Assembly (NCBI GenBank): GCA_036558645.1
Contig: DATBFG010000065.1
Location: 25,522-89,521, forward strand
Source of the DNA: DATBFG01 sp036558645
GTDB lineage: Bacteria; Acidobacteriota; Terriglobia; Terriglobales; Acidobacteriaceae
Length of the DNA stretch: 64,000 nucleotides
Reading direction: 5' to 3'
Shown: piece by piece, positions 51,069 through 60,133 of the stretch
Layout of the letters: every line of letters begins with the position of its first letter
Position numbering within the stretch: position 1 is the stretch's first letter
Notes under the pieces: model-generated
Databases searched by the model: none
Told to the model about the DNA's origin: nothing
Seen by the model: only the letters and a program-made list of their open reading frames with translations
Translations under genes and position numbers: made by a program

Positions 51069-51273
51069 AACGAGTTGCGCGGGGGAAGCGCCCCCATTCT
51101 AAGCCCGCTTCCATGCCAGTGTGAGTTATCCAGGAGAATTCCCCTGTCACTTCCGGAAGGTTGATTGTGTCAATTCGACCCGCTTGAACCTGCAGTCGGC
51201 GTTGTTATACGCTCTACTCTCCCCTAAGCGGGCCTCTAACCTCGCGCAAACTCGTATCGAAGCGGTATCCGGC

Positions 51274-52257
51274 ATGCAGCCTATCGGGGACCAGATCGTT
51301 GGCAAGGGAGCAGTGACGTGGTTGCTGACCTTAGTCACTCTGATGCTATGCCCCGCTCTCGCCCTCGCGCAGTCGCTTTCGTTCGAGTGCAACCTATTTG
51401 AACCGCCAACTGTGCCGTGCGGGACAAATACCCTCAAACTCTCAAATCCGAACTTCGATCTGGAAAACAGTAGCGATGACGTGGGACCAAGCAGCGATCC
51501 CTCAATGATTTCTCCCTCCGTCGTGATCGCACCTGAAACGGAAACGAAACAGCACTTCAAGTGGAAGCGGGCTCTTGTGGAGACTGCCGCTTTCTTCGGG
51601 ATCGAGCAGGCATTCGTTGTGCAAGATGATTTCCACTGGGTCACCATAGAAAATGGGATACCTTTTAATCACTACTGGCGGGACTACACGCACTCGCTTT
51701 CCACCTGGGCGAGTGCCGGCTGGGACGACGGCGATTCCTTCCTGACAAATTACATTGGGCATCCCATGCAAGGCGCGCTTACCGGCTATATCCAGGTACA
51801 GAATGATCCTCAGGGTGAGAAGCTGGAATTTTCGATGTCCAAGGCCTACTGGTGGAGCCGCTTCAAGGCCATGATGTGGAATGCGGCGTACAGCACGCAG
51901 TGGAAGATCGGACCCGTGAGTGAGATGACCGTGGCAAAGTACGGCACCGCTGCCCGCAGCCAGTGGAGCCGAGATGGTACCTGGCCATGCAAGAAAGACT
52001 GTGTATCCGGAGTAGGCCAAGTTGATCTGGTAATCACTCCTACAGCGGGCTTGGGATGGATGGTTATGGAAGATGCGCTTGATCGATCGCTAGTCCGCAA
52101 AGTTGAAAGCTCCACGAGCAATCGCTTCTTGATCGACTTTACGCGCTGCGCTGTCAATCCAATTCGCAGCGGTGCAACCATGCTCCACGGCAGGAGGCCC
52201 TGGTATCGTGCGTCGCGTCCCGGCGGCGGAATGGAGTTGCCAAACCCTGCCCGATGA
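51274..52257 (+). CDS. Exported envelope protein of unknown function (possibly DUF3943-like)
   Basis: A 327-residue protein from the ATG at 51274, with a signal peptide of about 33 residues ending in ALALAQ. The mature part includes a histidine/tryptophan-rich segment (NHYWRDYTHSLSTWASAGWDDGD) followed by NYIGHPMQGALTGYIQVQND, which resembles the HPxxGA motif of DUF3943 outer-membrane-associated proteins. That match is by eye only. Its stop codon overlaps the start of the PagL-like gene (ATGA at 52254-52257), so the two are translationally coupled. This suggests a role at the outer membrane or in lipopolysaccharide handling. Confidence 0.7.
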   Translation: MQPIGDQIVGKGAVTWLLTLVTLMLCPALALAQSLSFECNLFEPPTVPCGTNTLKLSNPNFDLENSSDDVGPSSDPSMISPSVVIAPETETKQHFKWKRALVETAAFFGIEQAFVVQDDFHWVTIENGIPFNHYWRDYTHSLSTWASAGWDDGDSFLTNYIGHPMQGALTGYIQVQNDPQGEKLEFSMSKAYWWSRFKAMMWNAAYSTQWKIGPVSEMTVAKYGTAARSQWSRDGTWPCKKDCVSGVGQVDLVITPTAGLGWMVMEDALDRSLVRKVESSTSNRFLIDFTRCAVNPIRSGATMLHGRRPWYRASRPGGGMELPNPAR

Positions 52258-52865
52258 TATCGATTGTGTTTGCACGAGTCCTTGCTGCGATAACACTTCT
52301 ATCAATTGTTCCGTTGGCTGCTCCGCAGAACACTAAACCTGAGCCAGTTACAGATCGGCGAACTTGGGATATCGCAGTCTGGGGAGGCGGCTCAACCGGC
52401 GAAGAGAATCACGACGACTTTTCAGAAGGTCAAATCCTCAGGGCTGGCGTTTTCGTCGGACGGACACTCTTTCGCGATCTCGGCAAAGGATGGATGCGCG
52501 GCGATCTGGAGTGGGGCTTTAATCTCGCCCCAGTTTTCGTCACATTCAATAGCCAGAACATTTACGGCGCGGGGTTCGATCCGATCGTGGCGCGTTGGAA
52601 CTTCGCTCACAAGAAGGGCCGAATCTCGCCGTATTTTGAGTTGGTCGGGGGAGGTACCTATACGAATTCGGAATTGCCAACAGGTGACACATCAAGCTTC
52701 AACTTCACCGCGACTGGTGGCGGAGGGATATATCTAGACACTCGTCCCTCTCAGGCTCTTGATCTGGGCTGCCGCTGGTTGCATGTCTCGAATGCCAACC
52801 TGGGAGCGCGTAATCCCGAGTTCAACGGTATCGAAATCTTGCTCGGCTACCATTGGTTCAAGTAA
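52254..52865 (+). CDS. PagL-like lipid A 3-O-deacylase (acyloxyacyl hydrolase)
   Basis: A 203-residue exported protein with a signal peptide (residues 1 to about 24) and a run of amphipathic strands typical of an eight-stranded outer-membrane barrel. The C-terminal part has the PagL motif: WLHVSNANLG (H177, S179, N180), then NPEFNG (E189). In PagL, His and Ser with a Glu remove the 3-O acyl chain of lipid A. The spacing to E189 is slightly shorter than in the Pseudomonas protein, so E189 or E194 may be the acid. It is translationally coupled to the upstream envelope protein. Confidence 0.82.
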   Translation: MISIVFARVLAAITLLSIVPLAAPQNTKPEPVTDRRTWDIAVWGGGSTGEENHDDFSEGQILRAGVFVGRTLFRDLGKGWMRGDLEWGFNLAPVFVTFNSQNIYGAGFDPIVARWNFAHKKGRISPYFELVGGGTYTNSELPTGDTSSFNFTATGGGGIYLDTRPSQALDLGCRWLHVSNANLGARNPEFNGIEILLGYHWFK

Positions 52866-52921
52866 ATGTGCCTAGTCGTTTAGAAGAATTGTACGCAGCG
52901 TGTGCCAGCAGTGTTCTCAAC

Positions 52922-54325
52922 TCACCTCGCCACGAGCATGATCCATCCGGAACCGATTACGAGGAACACAGCCAGGAAGAAAAGCGTAGTCAGTAGTCCA
53001 AGGCGATAGAGTTCTGACTGGGTGAGATAACCGCTGCCAACGAAGATCACGTTTTGGCTCCCACCCTGCGGCGTAATCACGGAAAAATAGCTGCTGGCGA
53101 AAAATAGTCCAAAAGCCATGAGCGCTGCGGGAACTCCACCACGTATTCCCACGTCGAGAAAAACGCCTAACAGAGCAAGCACCTGTGATGATTGGCTTAC
53201 AAACATGTAGTGGATGGCTACGTAGATCACGATCAGAGCCACGTACGTCACGGGCCATGATAGACCGGCCATGTGCGCGGCAAGGCGCTGACCTGCATAA
53301 CTCATGAATCCGAGTTCATTGAGCTGCCCACTTAGCGCGAACAGGATCGCCAGCCAGAGAAAAGTTGCCAGTGTATCGCCCTGAGTTGCGATGTCGTCCG
53401 CGGTGAGCACATTTGTAAACAGCAATACACCCAGTCCGGCGAACGCGATAATGGTCACGTTCATGTTCAGCCGATCGGCAAGAACCCAACCGGTGACCAT
53501 CAGGATGAAAGCGACTGCCGTGATGCGCTCGTTGCGCGACATCGGTCCCAGCTTCGCCAGTGCCTGGCGCGCTGCAGCCGGCGCCTCCGGTGTTGCGCCC
53601 ACACCTGGAGGGAACAGACGCGCCAGTACCCGAGGCAACGCCAGGATCGCGATTAGTGCGGGAACGGATGATGCGATAAGCCATTTGCCAAAGCCGACTT
53701 CGAACCCATACTCCTTCGCGACCTGAATGGCGATCGGATTGGCCGACGTCGCAGTCATCCACAGCGCTGACGAAACAGCCAGACTCGCCATGCCGCAGAA
53801 CATCAGATACCCGCCGAGGCGCCGTCCTTGGGGATCATCAGGCTTTGAACCCGAGCCTTGCGCCACCGACAGCACAATCGGGTAAAGGACGCCACCGCGC
53901 GCAGTGTTACTCGGGAACGCCGGAGCGATTGCCGCGTCGGTAAGGACGATGCTATAGGCGAGTCCCAGCGAAGAGCTGCCAAACTTGCTTACCATGAACA
54001 AGCTGATTCGCTGCCCGAGTCCGGATTTGACAACTGCTTGCGCGACTAGAAAGGCGACCACCACCAACAAAACGCTCGTATTGGCGAAACCAGCAAGGGT
54101 TTTCGCCACAGGGACGGTATTTGTCATGACCACGGCTGCCGCGGCCAACATCGTTGAAGTTAGCAGCGAGAACGCGCCGAGCAGAACAGCGGAGATGGCT
54201 GCCACGAAGATGGCAAAAAGATGCCATGCTTGTGCCGTGAGGCCCGCGGGCACCGGCCAGAATGCGATGACCAACGCTAGAACGAAGGGAAAAAACTTCT
54301 TCCAAATCGGGACCGGCGTCGTCAT
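52922..54325 (-). CDS. DASS-family anion transporter (dicarboxylate/2-oxoglutarate type)
   Basis: A 467-residue membrane protein with about 11-12 helices, of the divalent anion:sodium symporter (SLC13-related) family. Landmarks are the FANTSVLLVVVAFLVA segment, LTDAAIAPAFPSNTARGGVLYPIV, a WMTATSANPIA region that carries the substrate/sodium-binding SNT-like motif, and the second half repeat with SSYFSVITPQGGSQNVIF. Relatives carry malate, 2-oxoglutarate, tartrate or citrate; the substrate is not readable. The start overlaps the stop of the upstream lipoprotein gene by 4 nt (ATGA at 54322-54325), so the two are coupled. Confidence 0.9.
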   Translation of the reverse strand: MTTPVPIWKKFFPFVLALVIAFWPVPAGLTAQAWHLFAIFVAAISAVLLGAFSLLTSTMLAAAAVVMTNTVPVAKTLAGFANTSVLLVVVAFLVAQAVVKSGLGQRISLFMVSKFGSSSLGLAYSIVLTDAAIAPAFPSNTARGGVLYPIVLSVAQGSGSKPDDPQGRRLGGYLMFCGMASLAVSSALWMTATSANPIAIQVAKEYGFEVGFGKWLIASSVPALIAILALPRVLARLFPPGVGATPEAPAAARQALAKLGPMSRNERITAVAFILMVTGWVLADRLNMNVTIIAFAGLGVLLFTNVLTADDIATQGDTLATFLWLAILFALSGQLNELGFMSYAGQRLAAHMAGLSWPVTYVALIVIYVAIHYMFVSQSSQVLALLGVFLDVGIRGGVPAALMAFGLFFASSYFSVITPQGGSQNVIFVGSGYLTQSELYRLGLLTTLFFLAVFLVIGSGWIMLVAR

Positions 54326-54984
54326 GATTGCGGCTCTCCTTGAATGAGCGTCGCCCGTGATGTATCTACCCGGACGCGTCCATGTAGACCGATCGACTCC
54401 CCTTGTACATTCCCATCTTCGTTCTCAATCTGGTACCGCCACGAGAACTCGTACGTGCCGGTGATGCCTGCATAGCGTCCGGTTCCACCGACAAACGTTC
54501 CTTCGATCTTATTGTGGGCAGCGGTTCCTTCCCCGCGCAATTCGCTGAATGCCTTGTCGCCGTGTTCATCGGTCCACACCGCACGCCCAATCATTCCGGT
54601 CGTGGTGTCGTTGAACGCGATTGCTTCTGCACGGAATCCTACTGCGGGTCGCGATGGGCCGCTGAGCAAGAGAGATCCGGTGAACGTTGCGATCGCAGCG
54701 CGGCGGTCATCCCCCAACCGAATCACGTTTCGGTTTCCGGTTGAGATCCACGTTCCTTGAAATTCGTGCCATTCGCCAGCGCCGGAGGTCGATGGCTGGC
54801 TCTCTGGTGCGCGGCCACATGCGCTGATGAAGAGTAGGGTGATAAGCGCGGTGGTTCCCAGCGCAGTGAGCCGAGGACGGACGTGTGAAGGAACATCAGA
54901 GATTCTCTTGTCTTTGTGTGAGTGCTGATGGCTCGCCGAGTTGTTCTCGGTCCCCGGAGGTTGGCGGCGGAAGAATATCGACAT
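54322..54984 (-). CDS. Predicted lipoprotein of unknown function
   Basis: A 220-residue protein with an unusually long, polar N-terminus (about 40 residues, histidine-rich), then a hydrophobic stretch and a lipobox-like LFISAC with C56. The mature part has the pattern GEWHEFQGTWISTGNR, then a beta-rich region with FNDTTTGMIGRAVWTDEHGDKAFSELRGEG, KIEGTFVGGTGRYAGITGTYEFSWRY and a C-terminal GLHGRVRVD. This looks like a small beta-barrel or allene-oxide-cyclase/dirigent-like fold, but the match is by eye. A downstream methionine would give a more usual signal length but none lies close. The gene is coupled to the DASS transporter, so a substrate-related role is possible. Confidence 0.68.
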   Translation of the reverse strand: MSIFFRRQPPGTENNSASHQHSHKDKRISDVPSHVRPRLTALGTTALITLLFISACGRAPESQPSTSGAGEWHEFQGTWISTGNRNVIRLGDDRRAAIATFTGSLLLSGPSRPAVGFRAEAIAFNDTTTGMIGRAVWTDEHGDKAFSELRGEGTAAHNKIEGTFVGGTGRYAGITGTYEFSWRYQIENEDGNVQGESIGLHGRVRVDTSRATLIQGEPQS

Positions 54985-55177
54985 GATGGAGTCAGTGGCC
55001 GACTTCTAAGTCCCGCATCTTAGGGGTCGCCAATCACCTCTTTGAACTGCCAGAACTGACAGGCTATCCAGGCTCCTCACAAACGGGCGAGACCATCTTA
55101 CTTTCGGCAGTATTCTCCCAAGATCTCCTTCGTTTTCTTTTATATGGACGCATTGCATGGCCAATGCAAGAAAGTCC

Positions 55178-55216
55178 TTGACAAGATACTTAGTGTTATA
55201 GTTTAGTATAACACTA
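55178..55216 (+). promoter_or_regulatory. Promoter with YtrA-type palindromic operator
   Basis: TTGACA at 55178-55183 is followed by a perfect 10-bp inverted repeat, TAGTGTTATA (55191-55200), GTTTAG spacer, TATAACACTA (55207-55216). A TTTAGT box 18 nt after the -35 lies inside it. The AGTGT...ACACT outer half-sites resemble those of YtrA-group GntR repressors. The rest of the gap 54985-55177 holds only a 6-bp repeat (GCATTG 55150, CAATGC 55162). Confidence 0.78.
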
Positions 55217-55300
55217 GTTCAGCAAGATGAGGCAGAAGGAACTGCACCCAAGGCTGAAACGCTAGCTGAGCCCAATTGACATTGATCAGGAGGATGAAAA

Positions 55301-55861
55301 ATGAAATCGCTTCAGGTAACGCTTTCGGTCATGTTGCTTTTGTTCATGAGTTCGGCTTTTGCGCAGTCCGACGCCAAGTCAGTTGAAAAGTCGGATGCCC
55401 AGAAATCCTTCGACACAATGAAAACCCTCGCGGGTGTTTGGCAGGGACCGGTGACCATCGATCCTCCTATGCACGACATGGGAAAGGCTCCGACGCGGGT
55501 TTCCATGAAAGTGACTTCGAGGGGAAATGCCCTCGTCCACGAGATGAAGGAAGCGGGAGTCCCGGACGATCCGAGCAAGTACGACAACCCCGTTACGATG
55601 TTTTATCTCGACAGCGATCGCTTGCTGTTAACGCATTACTGCGACGCTGGAAACCGGCCGCGTATGACGGGCAAGGCGTCGTCGGATGGAAAGAAAGTGG
55701 AATTCGACTACCTTGACCTGTCGGGTAGCAATCAGTTCGGGCACATGTATCATGCCGTCTTTACCATCATTGATGCGAACCATCATTACGAGGATTGGAC
55801 ATACATGATGCCTGGGGACAAACCTGTTCATGCCCACATGGACTTGCAGCGTGGACAATAG
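55301..55861 (+). CDS. Exported DUF1579-like protein
   Basis: A 186-residue exported protein with a signal peptide (residues 1-21, cleavage after AFA). The mature part begins after a short charged stretch with FDTMKTLAGVWQGPVTIDP. Beta strands typical of a lipocalin-like DUF1579 barrel follow: LVHEMKEAG, MFYLDSDRLLLTHYCDAGNRPRM, VEFDYLDLSGS and MYHAVFTIIDANHHYEDWTY. The ATG at 55301 has AGGAGG 6-7 nt upstream. It is the first gene under the YtrA-type operator, ahead of the regulator and ABC genes. The role is unknown; envelope stress or small-molecule binding are only guesses. Confidence 0.75.
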   Translation: MKSLQVTLSVMLLLFMSSAFAQSDAKSVEKSDAQKSFDTMKTLAGVWQGPVTIDPPMHDMGKAPTRVSMKVTSRGNALVHEMKEAGVPDDPSKYDNPVTMFYLDSDRLLLTHYCDAGNRPRMTGKASSDGKKVEFDYLDLSGSNQFGHMYHAVFTIIDANHHYEDWTYMMPGDKPVHAHMDLQRGQ

Positions 55862-55932
55862 GAGTCCGTCCCAGACGAACTCGATCCGGAATGACCGCGA
55901 TTTGTTAATACAAGGACGATCTGGAAAATAGG

Positions 55933-56349
55933 ATGGACCGTGAGTGGAACGACAATCAACCGATATACCGTCAGCTTCGAGATCGCGTAGTGGCCATGAT
56001 CCTCGACGGCGTGCTCAAGGAAGGCGATCCGCTGCCATCGGTGCGCACCGTTGCGGCGGAGTATCGGGTCAATCCCCTCACGGTTCTGAAGGGCTACCAA
56101 CAATTGGTAGATGAGGGAATTGTGGAGACGAGGCGCGGCAGAGGAATGTTTATCAATACGGGGGCTCAGCATGTGCTGCTCAAGGGCGAACGGCAGTCCT
56201 TCTTGGTTGAAGAGTGGCCAAGGATCCGCGCCACCATCCAGAGGCTCGGCTTAAAAGTGGAAGAACTGCTTGCTGGCCCTAGTCAGTCTCCTTCAACTAA
56301 CTCCCCGGAAGATTCATCAAGTTCGAATGATCGAGAGGAGGAACGCTGA
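55933..56349 (+). CDS. GntR-family regulator, YtrA group
   Basis: A 138-residue regulator with a GntR winged-helix domain at residues about 8-75 (PIYRQLRDRVVAMILDGVLKEGDPLPSVRTVAAEYRVNPLTVLKGYQQL). A short C-terminal helical part of about 50 residues lacks an effector-binding domain, as in the YtrA group. YtrA-type proteins usually repress an adjacent ABC-transporter operon from a palindromic site in the promoter. Such a site is present at 55191-55216. The C-terminal end is polar and Ser/Glu-rich. The ABC ATPase follows 4 nt after the stop. Confidence 0.92.
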   Translation: MDREWNDNQPIYRQLRDRVVAMILDGVLKEGDPLPSVRTVAAEYRVNPLTVLKGYQQLVDEGIVETRRGRGMFINTGAQHVLLKGERQSFLVEEWPRIRATIQRLGLKVEELLAGPSQSPSTNSPEDSSSSNDREEER

Positions 56350-56353
56350 AACC

Positions 56354-57226
56354 ATGGCATGCATTGAAGCACGCCACCTGCGGAAGGCGTTCGGCACGAC
56401 ATTAGCGCTCGACAATGTCGACTTAAACGTCGAGGAAGGGCGCATTTTAGGACTCGTTGGTCCCAACGGCGCAGGCAAGACCACGGCCCTTAATGCAGTT
56501 CTCGGTCTAATTCCATATGAGGGCGAGTTGCGTGTGCTCGGGCGCAATCCCTGGACCGAGCGCGAGCGGCTTATGCGCGATGTCTCGTTCATCGCCGACG
56601 TCGCTGTCCTGCCGCGTTGGATACGAGTTTCGCAAGTTCTCGACTATGTTGGCGGCGTGCATCCGCGCTTCGATCGTGGGAAGGCCGAAGGCTTTCTGGC
56701 GAAGACTAACATCCGCCCCACAAGCAAGGTTCGAGAACTGTCAAAGGGCATGGTGACGCAACTACACCTTGCCATCGTAATGGCGATCGATGCGAAGTTG
56801 CTCGTGCTCGACGAACCCACGCTTGGGCTAGACATACTCTTCCGGAAGCAGTTTTACGACTCTCTGCTGAACGATTATTTCGACCGCACACGTACGATCG
56901 TGATCGCAACCCACCTGGTAGACGAGGTCCAGCACGTCCTGACGGACATCATGTTTATCGACCGCGGCCATATTGTATTCAACTCCACGATGGAAGATTT
57001 CGAATCACGATACGTCGAAGTCATAGTGAACCCCGAGCGCGTGACTGCTGCCCGCGCGTTCCATCCCATGCACGAGCGCCAGGTTATCGGGCGAAGCATT
57101 TTGTTGTTTGACAAGGCGGATCGTCAGCAACTCTCCGAGCTCGGCGAGATACGCACGCCAAGCATTGCGGACCTGTTTGTTGCCGTGATGAGCAATCAGA
57201 CCAGCGCACAAGGAGCAGCGCGATGA
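56354..57226 (+). CDS. ABC transporter ATP-binding protein
   Basis: A 290-residue ATPase subunit. The Walker A motif is GPNGAGKTT (36-44), the signature region is LSKGMVTQL in place of the usual LSGGQ, Walker B is LLVLDEPTLGLD, and the switch histidine lies in ATHLVDEV. The C-terminal 80 residues are an extra domain. This is the composition of the YtrB/EcsA-like exporters that accompany YtrA regulators. The ATG at 56354 is the start of the conserved region; AGGAGG lies about 13 nt upstream. Its stop overlaps the permease start (ATGA at 57223-57226). The cargo is unknown; related systems respond to wall-active antibiotics. Confidence 0.93.
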   Translation: MACIEARHLRKAFGTTLALDNVDLNVEEGRILGLVGPNGAGKTTALNAVLGLIPYEGELRVLGRNPWTERERLMRDVSFIADVAVLPRWIRVSQVLDYVGGVHPRFDRGKAEGFLAKTNIRPTSKVRELSKGMVTQLHLAIVMAIDAKLLVLDEPTLGLDILFRKQFYDSLLNDYFDRTRTIVIATHLVDEVQHVLTDIMFIDRGHIVFNSTMEDFESRYVEVIVNPERVTAARAFHPMHERQVIGRSILLFDKADRQQLSELGEIRTPSIADLFVAVMSNQTSAQGAAR

Positions 57227-58137
57227 GTACACAATCGAACGCGATGCCCGAATCTTTTCAGGCGCGGGGCGTATTGCCCGCGTCCATTCCCGCAGGTCAA
57301 CCGTTTCTTTGGTCGGTGCGGCGCGAATTGTGGGAGTACCGTTTCATCTGTGTAGCACCGCTCAGTGTGGCTGCCGCTGCCCTGCTAGCCTTCTCAATCA
57401 GCGTAGTCGCCGGTATCTCGCAGCACCCGTTGCGACTGGATCCATCTCGCCCGCAGATGCCCTACGATCTGGCGGCTGGCTTGATGATGCTTACAGGAAT
57501 TCTAGTGAGTGTCTTCTACTGCGTCGACGCGTTGCATGGAGAGCGCCGCGATCGCAGCATTCTCTTCTGGAAATCCATGCCGGTCTCCGATGCGACGGCC
57601 GTGCTGGCGAAGGCAAGCATTCCGCTGGTGATTGTGCCAATCCTCATCTTCGTAATCACCATCGCAATGCATTGCATCATGTTGCTTGTCAGCTGCGCCG
57701 TAGTCCTGGCGAGCGGTCAAAGTGTCGCGACGTTGTGGAATAGCCTGCCGCTTTCACGAATGTGGTTGTTGCTGTTTTATCACATAGTGACGGGGCACGC
57801 GCTGTGGCCCTTTCCGATCTATTGCTGGCTACTGCTGGTCTCCGGCTGGGCGTCGCGTGCAACATTCCTCTGGGCAGCGCTTCCGATTGTCACGATCGCC
57901 GGAATTGAAGGAATCATATTCCGCACCGCGGGCTTTGCCGGCCTTATCGGACGCCGGCTCTTCGGTGACGCACCGGCCATGTCGATGGCGCCCGATAGCA
58001 TGGGGCTCGATCCTATGACAACACACGTGACCATAGGCCGGCTTCTGAGCAGTCCGGGACTTTGGATCGGCTTTGCCACGGCTGCGATCTTCCTCGCGGC
58101 CGCGGTTCGGTCGAGGCGATACCGTGCTCCAATCTAA
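57223..58137 (+). CDS. ABC-2 type permease
   Basis: A 304-residue membrane protein with about six helices (around residues 44-66, 80-103, 130-165, 180-205, 210-235 and 270-292). The first and second helices are joined by a large loop. It contains DGERRDRSILFWKSMPVSDATAVLAK-type sequence (about 103-127), the usual cytoplasmic coupling region of ABC-2 permeases. It is translationally coupled to the ATPase gene. No substrate can be named. It forms, with the ATPase, the transporter controlled by the YtrA-group regulator. Confidence 0.88.
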   Translation: MSTQSNAMPESFQARGVLPASIPAGQPFLWSVRRELWEYRFICVAPLSVAAAALLAFSISVVAGISQHPLRLDPSRPQMPYDLAAGLMMLTGILVSVFYCVDALHGERRDRSILFWKSMPVSDATAVLAKASIPLVIVPILIFVITIAMHCIMLLVSCAVVLASGQSVATLWNSLPLSRMWLLLFYHIVTGHALWPFPIYCWLLLVSGWASRATFLWAALPIVTIAGIEGIIFRTAGFAGLIGRRLFGDAPAMSMAPDSMGLDPMTTHVTIGRLLSSPGLWIGFATAAIFLAAAVRSRRYRAPI

Positions 58138-58177
58138 TTGGAACTCGTCTTGTCCGACTTCGTAGAAGCTTTCGGGA

Positions 58178-58882
58178 ATGATTATGAATACATCGCATAA
58201 TCCAGGAAGAGTTGCCGGAGTGCTCTACCTACTCCTTGTATTGCTGGCACCTCTTCGTCTTATCTACATTCCGGGCAAACTGTTTGTGCATGGCAACGCG
58301 AATGCGACAGCGGCCAACATCGCGACCCACGAACTGCTATTTCGATTCGGTATCGTGACGGATCTTCTGTGCGGGATTATTCTCGTCTTTCTTACGCTTG
58401 CTCTCTATCGCCTGCTCAAAGGCGTGAATCACAATCTTGCTGTGCTGATGGTGATTGTCGGCGGAATATTGCCGGCCGTCATCGACTTCGTAAACGTGCT
58501 AAATGACGCTGCAGTATTGATTCTCATCCGCGGTCCCGATTTCCTCTCGGCCTTCAACGAAACTCAGCGTGAAGCAATGGCAATGTTCTTCCTGCGTTTG
58601 CATCACCAGCAGATCAACGCTGCTTCACTTCTGTGGGGTTTATGGCTGTTTCCGCTAGCCATCTTAATCTACCGGTCACGTTTCCTGCCGCGCTTCATCG
58701 CAGTCTGGCTCGTCATCAATGGGGTCGCCTATGTCATCGAGAGCTTCACCGGTCTACTGCTCCCACGATATGAAGATGCGCTTTCGAACTATCTTTTTCC
58801 GGCGCTCCTTGGAGAGATGGCACTGATGTTGTGGCTCGTAGTCAAGGGTGCAAAGCCTCCGCTAGAAGTAGCGGCCTCATAG
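58178..58882 (+). CDS. DUF4386-type membrane protein
   Basis: A 234-residue membrane protein with six predicted helices. The opening NTSHNPGRVAGVLYLLLVLLAPLRLIYIPG and the later ATHELLFRFGIVTDLLCGIILVFLTLALYRLLK and FHQINAASLLWGLWLFPLAILIYRS-type segments match the DUF4386 family. Function is unknown, and the family is common beside GntR/ABC genes in some phyla. It lies 40 nt after the permease and is probably the last gene of that operon. The start could be the ATG at 58178 or at 58184. Confidence 0.8.
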   Translation: MIMNTSHNPGRVAGVLYLLLVLLAPLRLIYIPGKLFVHGNANATAANIATHELLFRFGIVTDLLCGIILVFLTLALYRLLKGVNHNLAVLMVIVGGILPAVIDFVNVLNDAAVLILIRGPDFLSAFNETQREAMAMFFLRLHHQQINAASLLWGLWLFPLAILIYRSRFLPRFIAVWLVINGVAYVIESFTGLLLPRYEDALSNYLFPALLGEMALMLWLVVKGAKPPLEVAAS

Positions 58883-58980
58883 GAGTTCGCAACGCACGCC
58901 AGGTTGGCGCTTTTTTTCTTGATGCGGCGGGTCTACAATTCCTACGATTTGATCGTAACAACCTTCCCGAGGAGCATCTT

Positions 58981-59982
58981 ATGTCCCGCTTGCTCCAGTT
59001 GTTTGCGTGCGCGCTTGTTCTGGCTCTCGTACTCCCGCTGATCACGTGTGGATCGGAGCACTCGACCGACGAACTCTATTACCTGGTCTCAGCTAACCTT
59101 CGTGTGCCGTACTGGAAGACGGCAGGTGCCGGCTTCTCCCAAGCGGCTTCGCAACTGAAGGTTCGGTCTGATTTCGTTGGTCCTGACGCATACGATCCCA
59201 AAGCGGAGAAAGAGGCTTTTGACCAGGCAGTATCCAAGAAAGCGACTGGCATTCTAATCTCTGTAGCTGACGTCAACCTTCTCAAGAGCAGCATCGATGC
59301 AGCTGTCGCCGTCGGCATTCCCGTCATCACCATTGATTCGGATGCGCCGGAGAGCAAGCGTCTCTTCTTCATCGGCACCAACAACTACCAGGCCGGACTT
59401 GCCGGCGGTCAACGTCTGGTTACTGAATTGAAGGGCAAGGGCAACGTGGTTGTATTCTCCATGCCCGGACAGGCCAATCTCAACGAACGTCTTCGCGGAT
59501 ACCGTGATGCTCTCGAGGCTCATCCGCAGATAAAGATCGCGCGCGTTGTCGACATCGCCGGCGATCCCCGCGTAGCCTTTGATACGACAACCGAGATTCT
59601 CGGCAAGGAGAAGGACAAGGTCGATGCTTTTGTCTGCCTTGAGGCGCAGGCGGGAAAAGAGGTTGCGAACGTCTTAAGTTCCAACAGTGTGGCTGGCAAA
59701 GTAATTATTGCGATGGACACCGATCCCGACACCCTGGAGTGGATTCGCAAAGGTGTGATCGCCGCCACGATCTCGCAGAAGCCATACACCATGTCCTACG
59801 TTGGACTGCGAATGCTCGATGAGCTTTATCATCACACGTTGAAGACGCTGGATGCTGACTTCTCCAAGGACAGCTTTGCGCCGGTGCCAGCTTTTGTAGA
59901 CACCGGTTCCTCATTGATCGATAAATCCAATGTCGAAAGCTTCCTTCAAATGACCAAGTCAGCCACGGGTGCCGGCAAGTAA
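58981..59982 (+). CDS. Periplasmic sugar-binding protein (RbsB-like)
   Basis: A 333-residue substrate-binding protein of the type I periplasmic fold used by ribose-type ABC transporters. It has an N-terminal export signal with LITCGS near residues 20-25, which might be a weak lipobox (Thr before Cys is unusual). Then it has YLVSANLRVPYWKTAGAGFSQAA, GILISVADVNLLKSSIDAAVAVGIPVITIDSD, FIGTNNYQAGLAGGQ and GYRDALEAHPQI. The ATG at 58981 has GAGGAG 8 nt upstream. No ATPase or permease for sugar uptake adjoins it; in the window it is alone. It may act as a sensor or use a distant transporter. Confidence 0.85.
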   Translation: MSRLLQLFACALVLALVLPLITCGSEHSTDELYYLVSANLRVPYWKTAGAGFSQAASQLKVRSDFVGPDAYDPKAEKEAFDQAVSKKATGILISVADVNLLKSSIDAAVAVGIPVITIDSDAPESKRLFFIGTNNYQAGLAGGQRLVTELKGKGNVVVFSMPGQANLNERLRGYRDALEAHPQIKIARVVDIAGDPRVAFDTTTEILGKEKDKVDAFVCLEAQAGKEVANVLSSNSVAGKVIIAMDTDPDTLEWIRKGVIAATISQKPYTMSYVGLRMLDELYHHTLKTLDADFSKDSFAPVPAFVDTGSSLIDKSNVESFLQMTKSATGAGK

Positions 59983-60133
59983 GCCTATCGGCAAATTCGG
60001 CGAATCCATCGACTTGAGGTAAGAGCCACCTTCCTCTAGCAACGATGCGCGTTGTTTTCTGCACCCTAAAATATTCTCCGCCTTCATCCGTCTACATCTG
60101 TAGGTGGAGCAGGCACTGGACAAAACGCGGCCG

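Noticed and set aside
54403..54744. Plus-strand frame over the lipoprotein gene
   Set aside because: Shadow of the minus-strand gene; no start signals.
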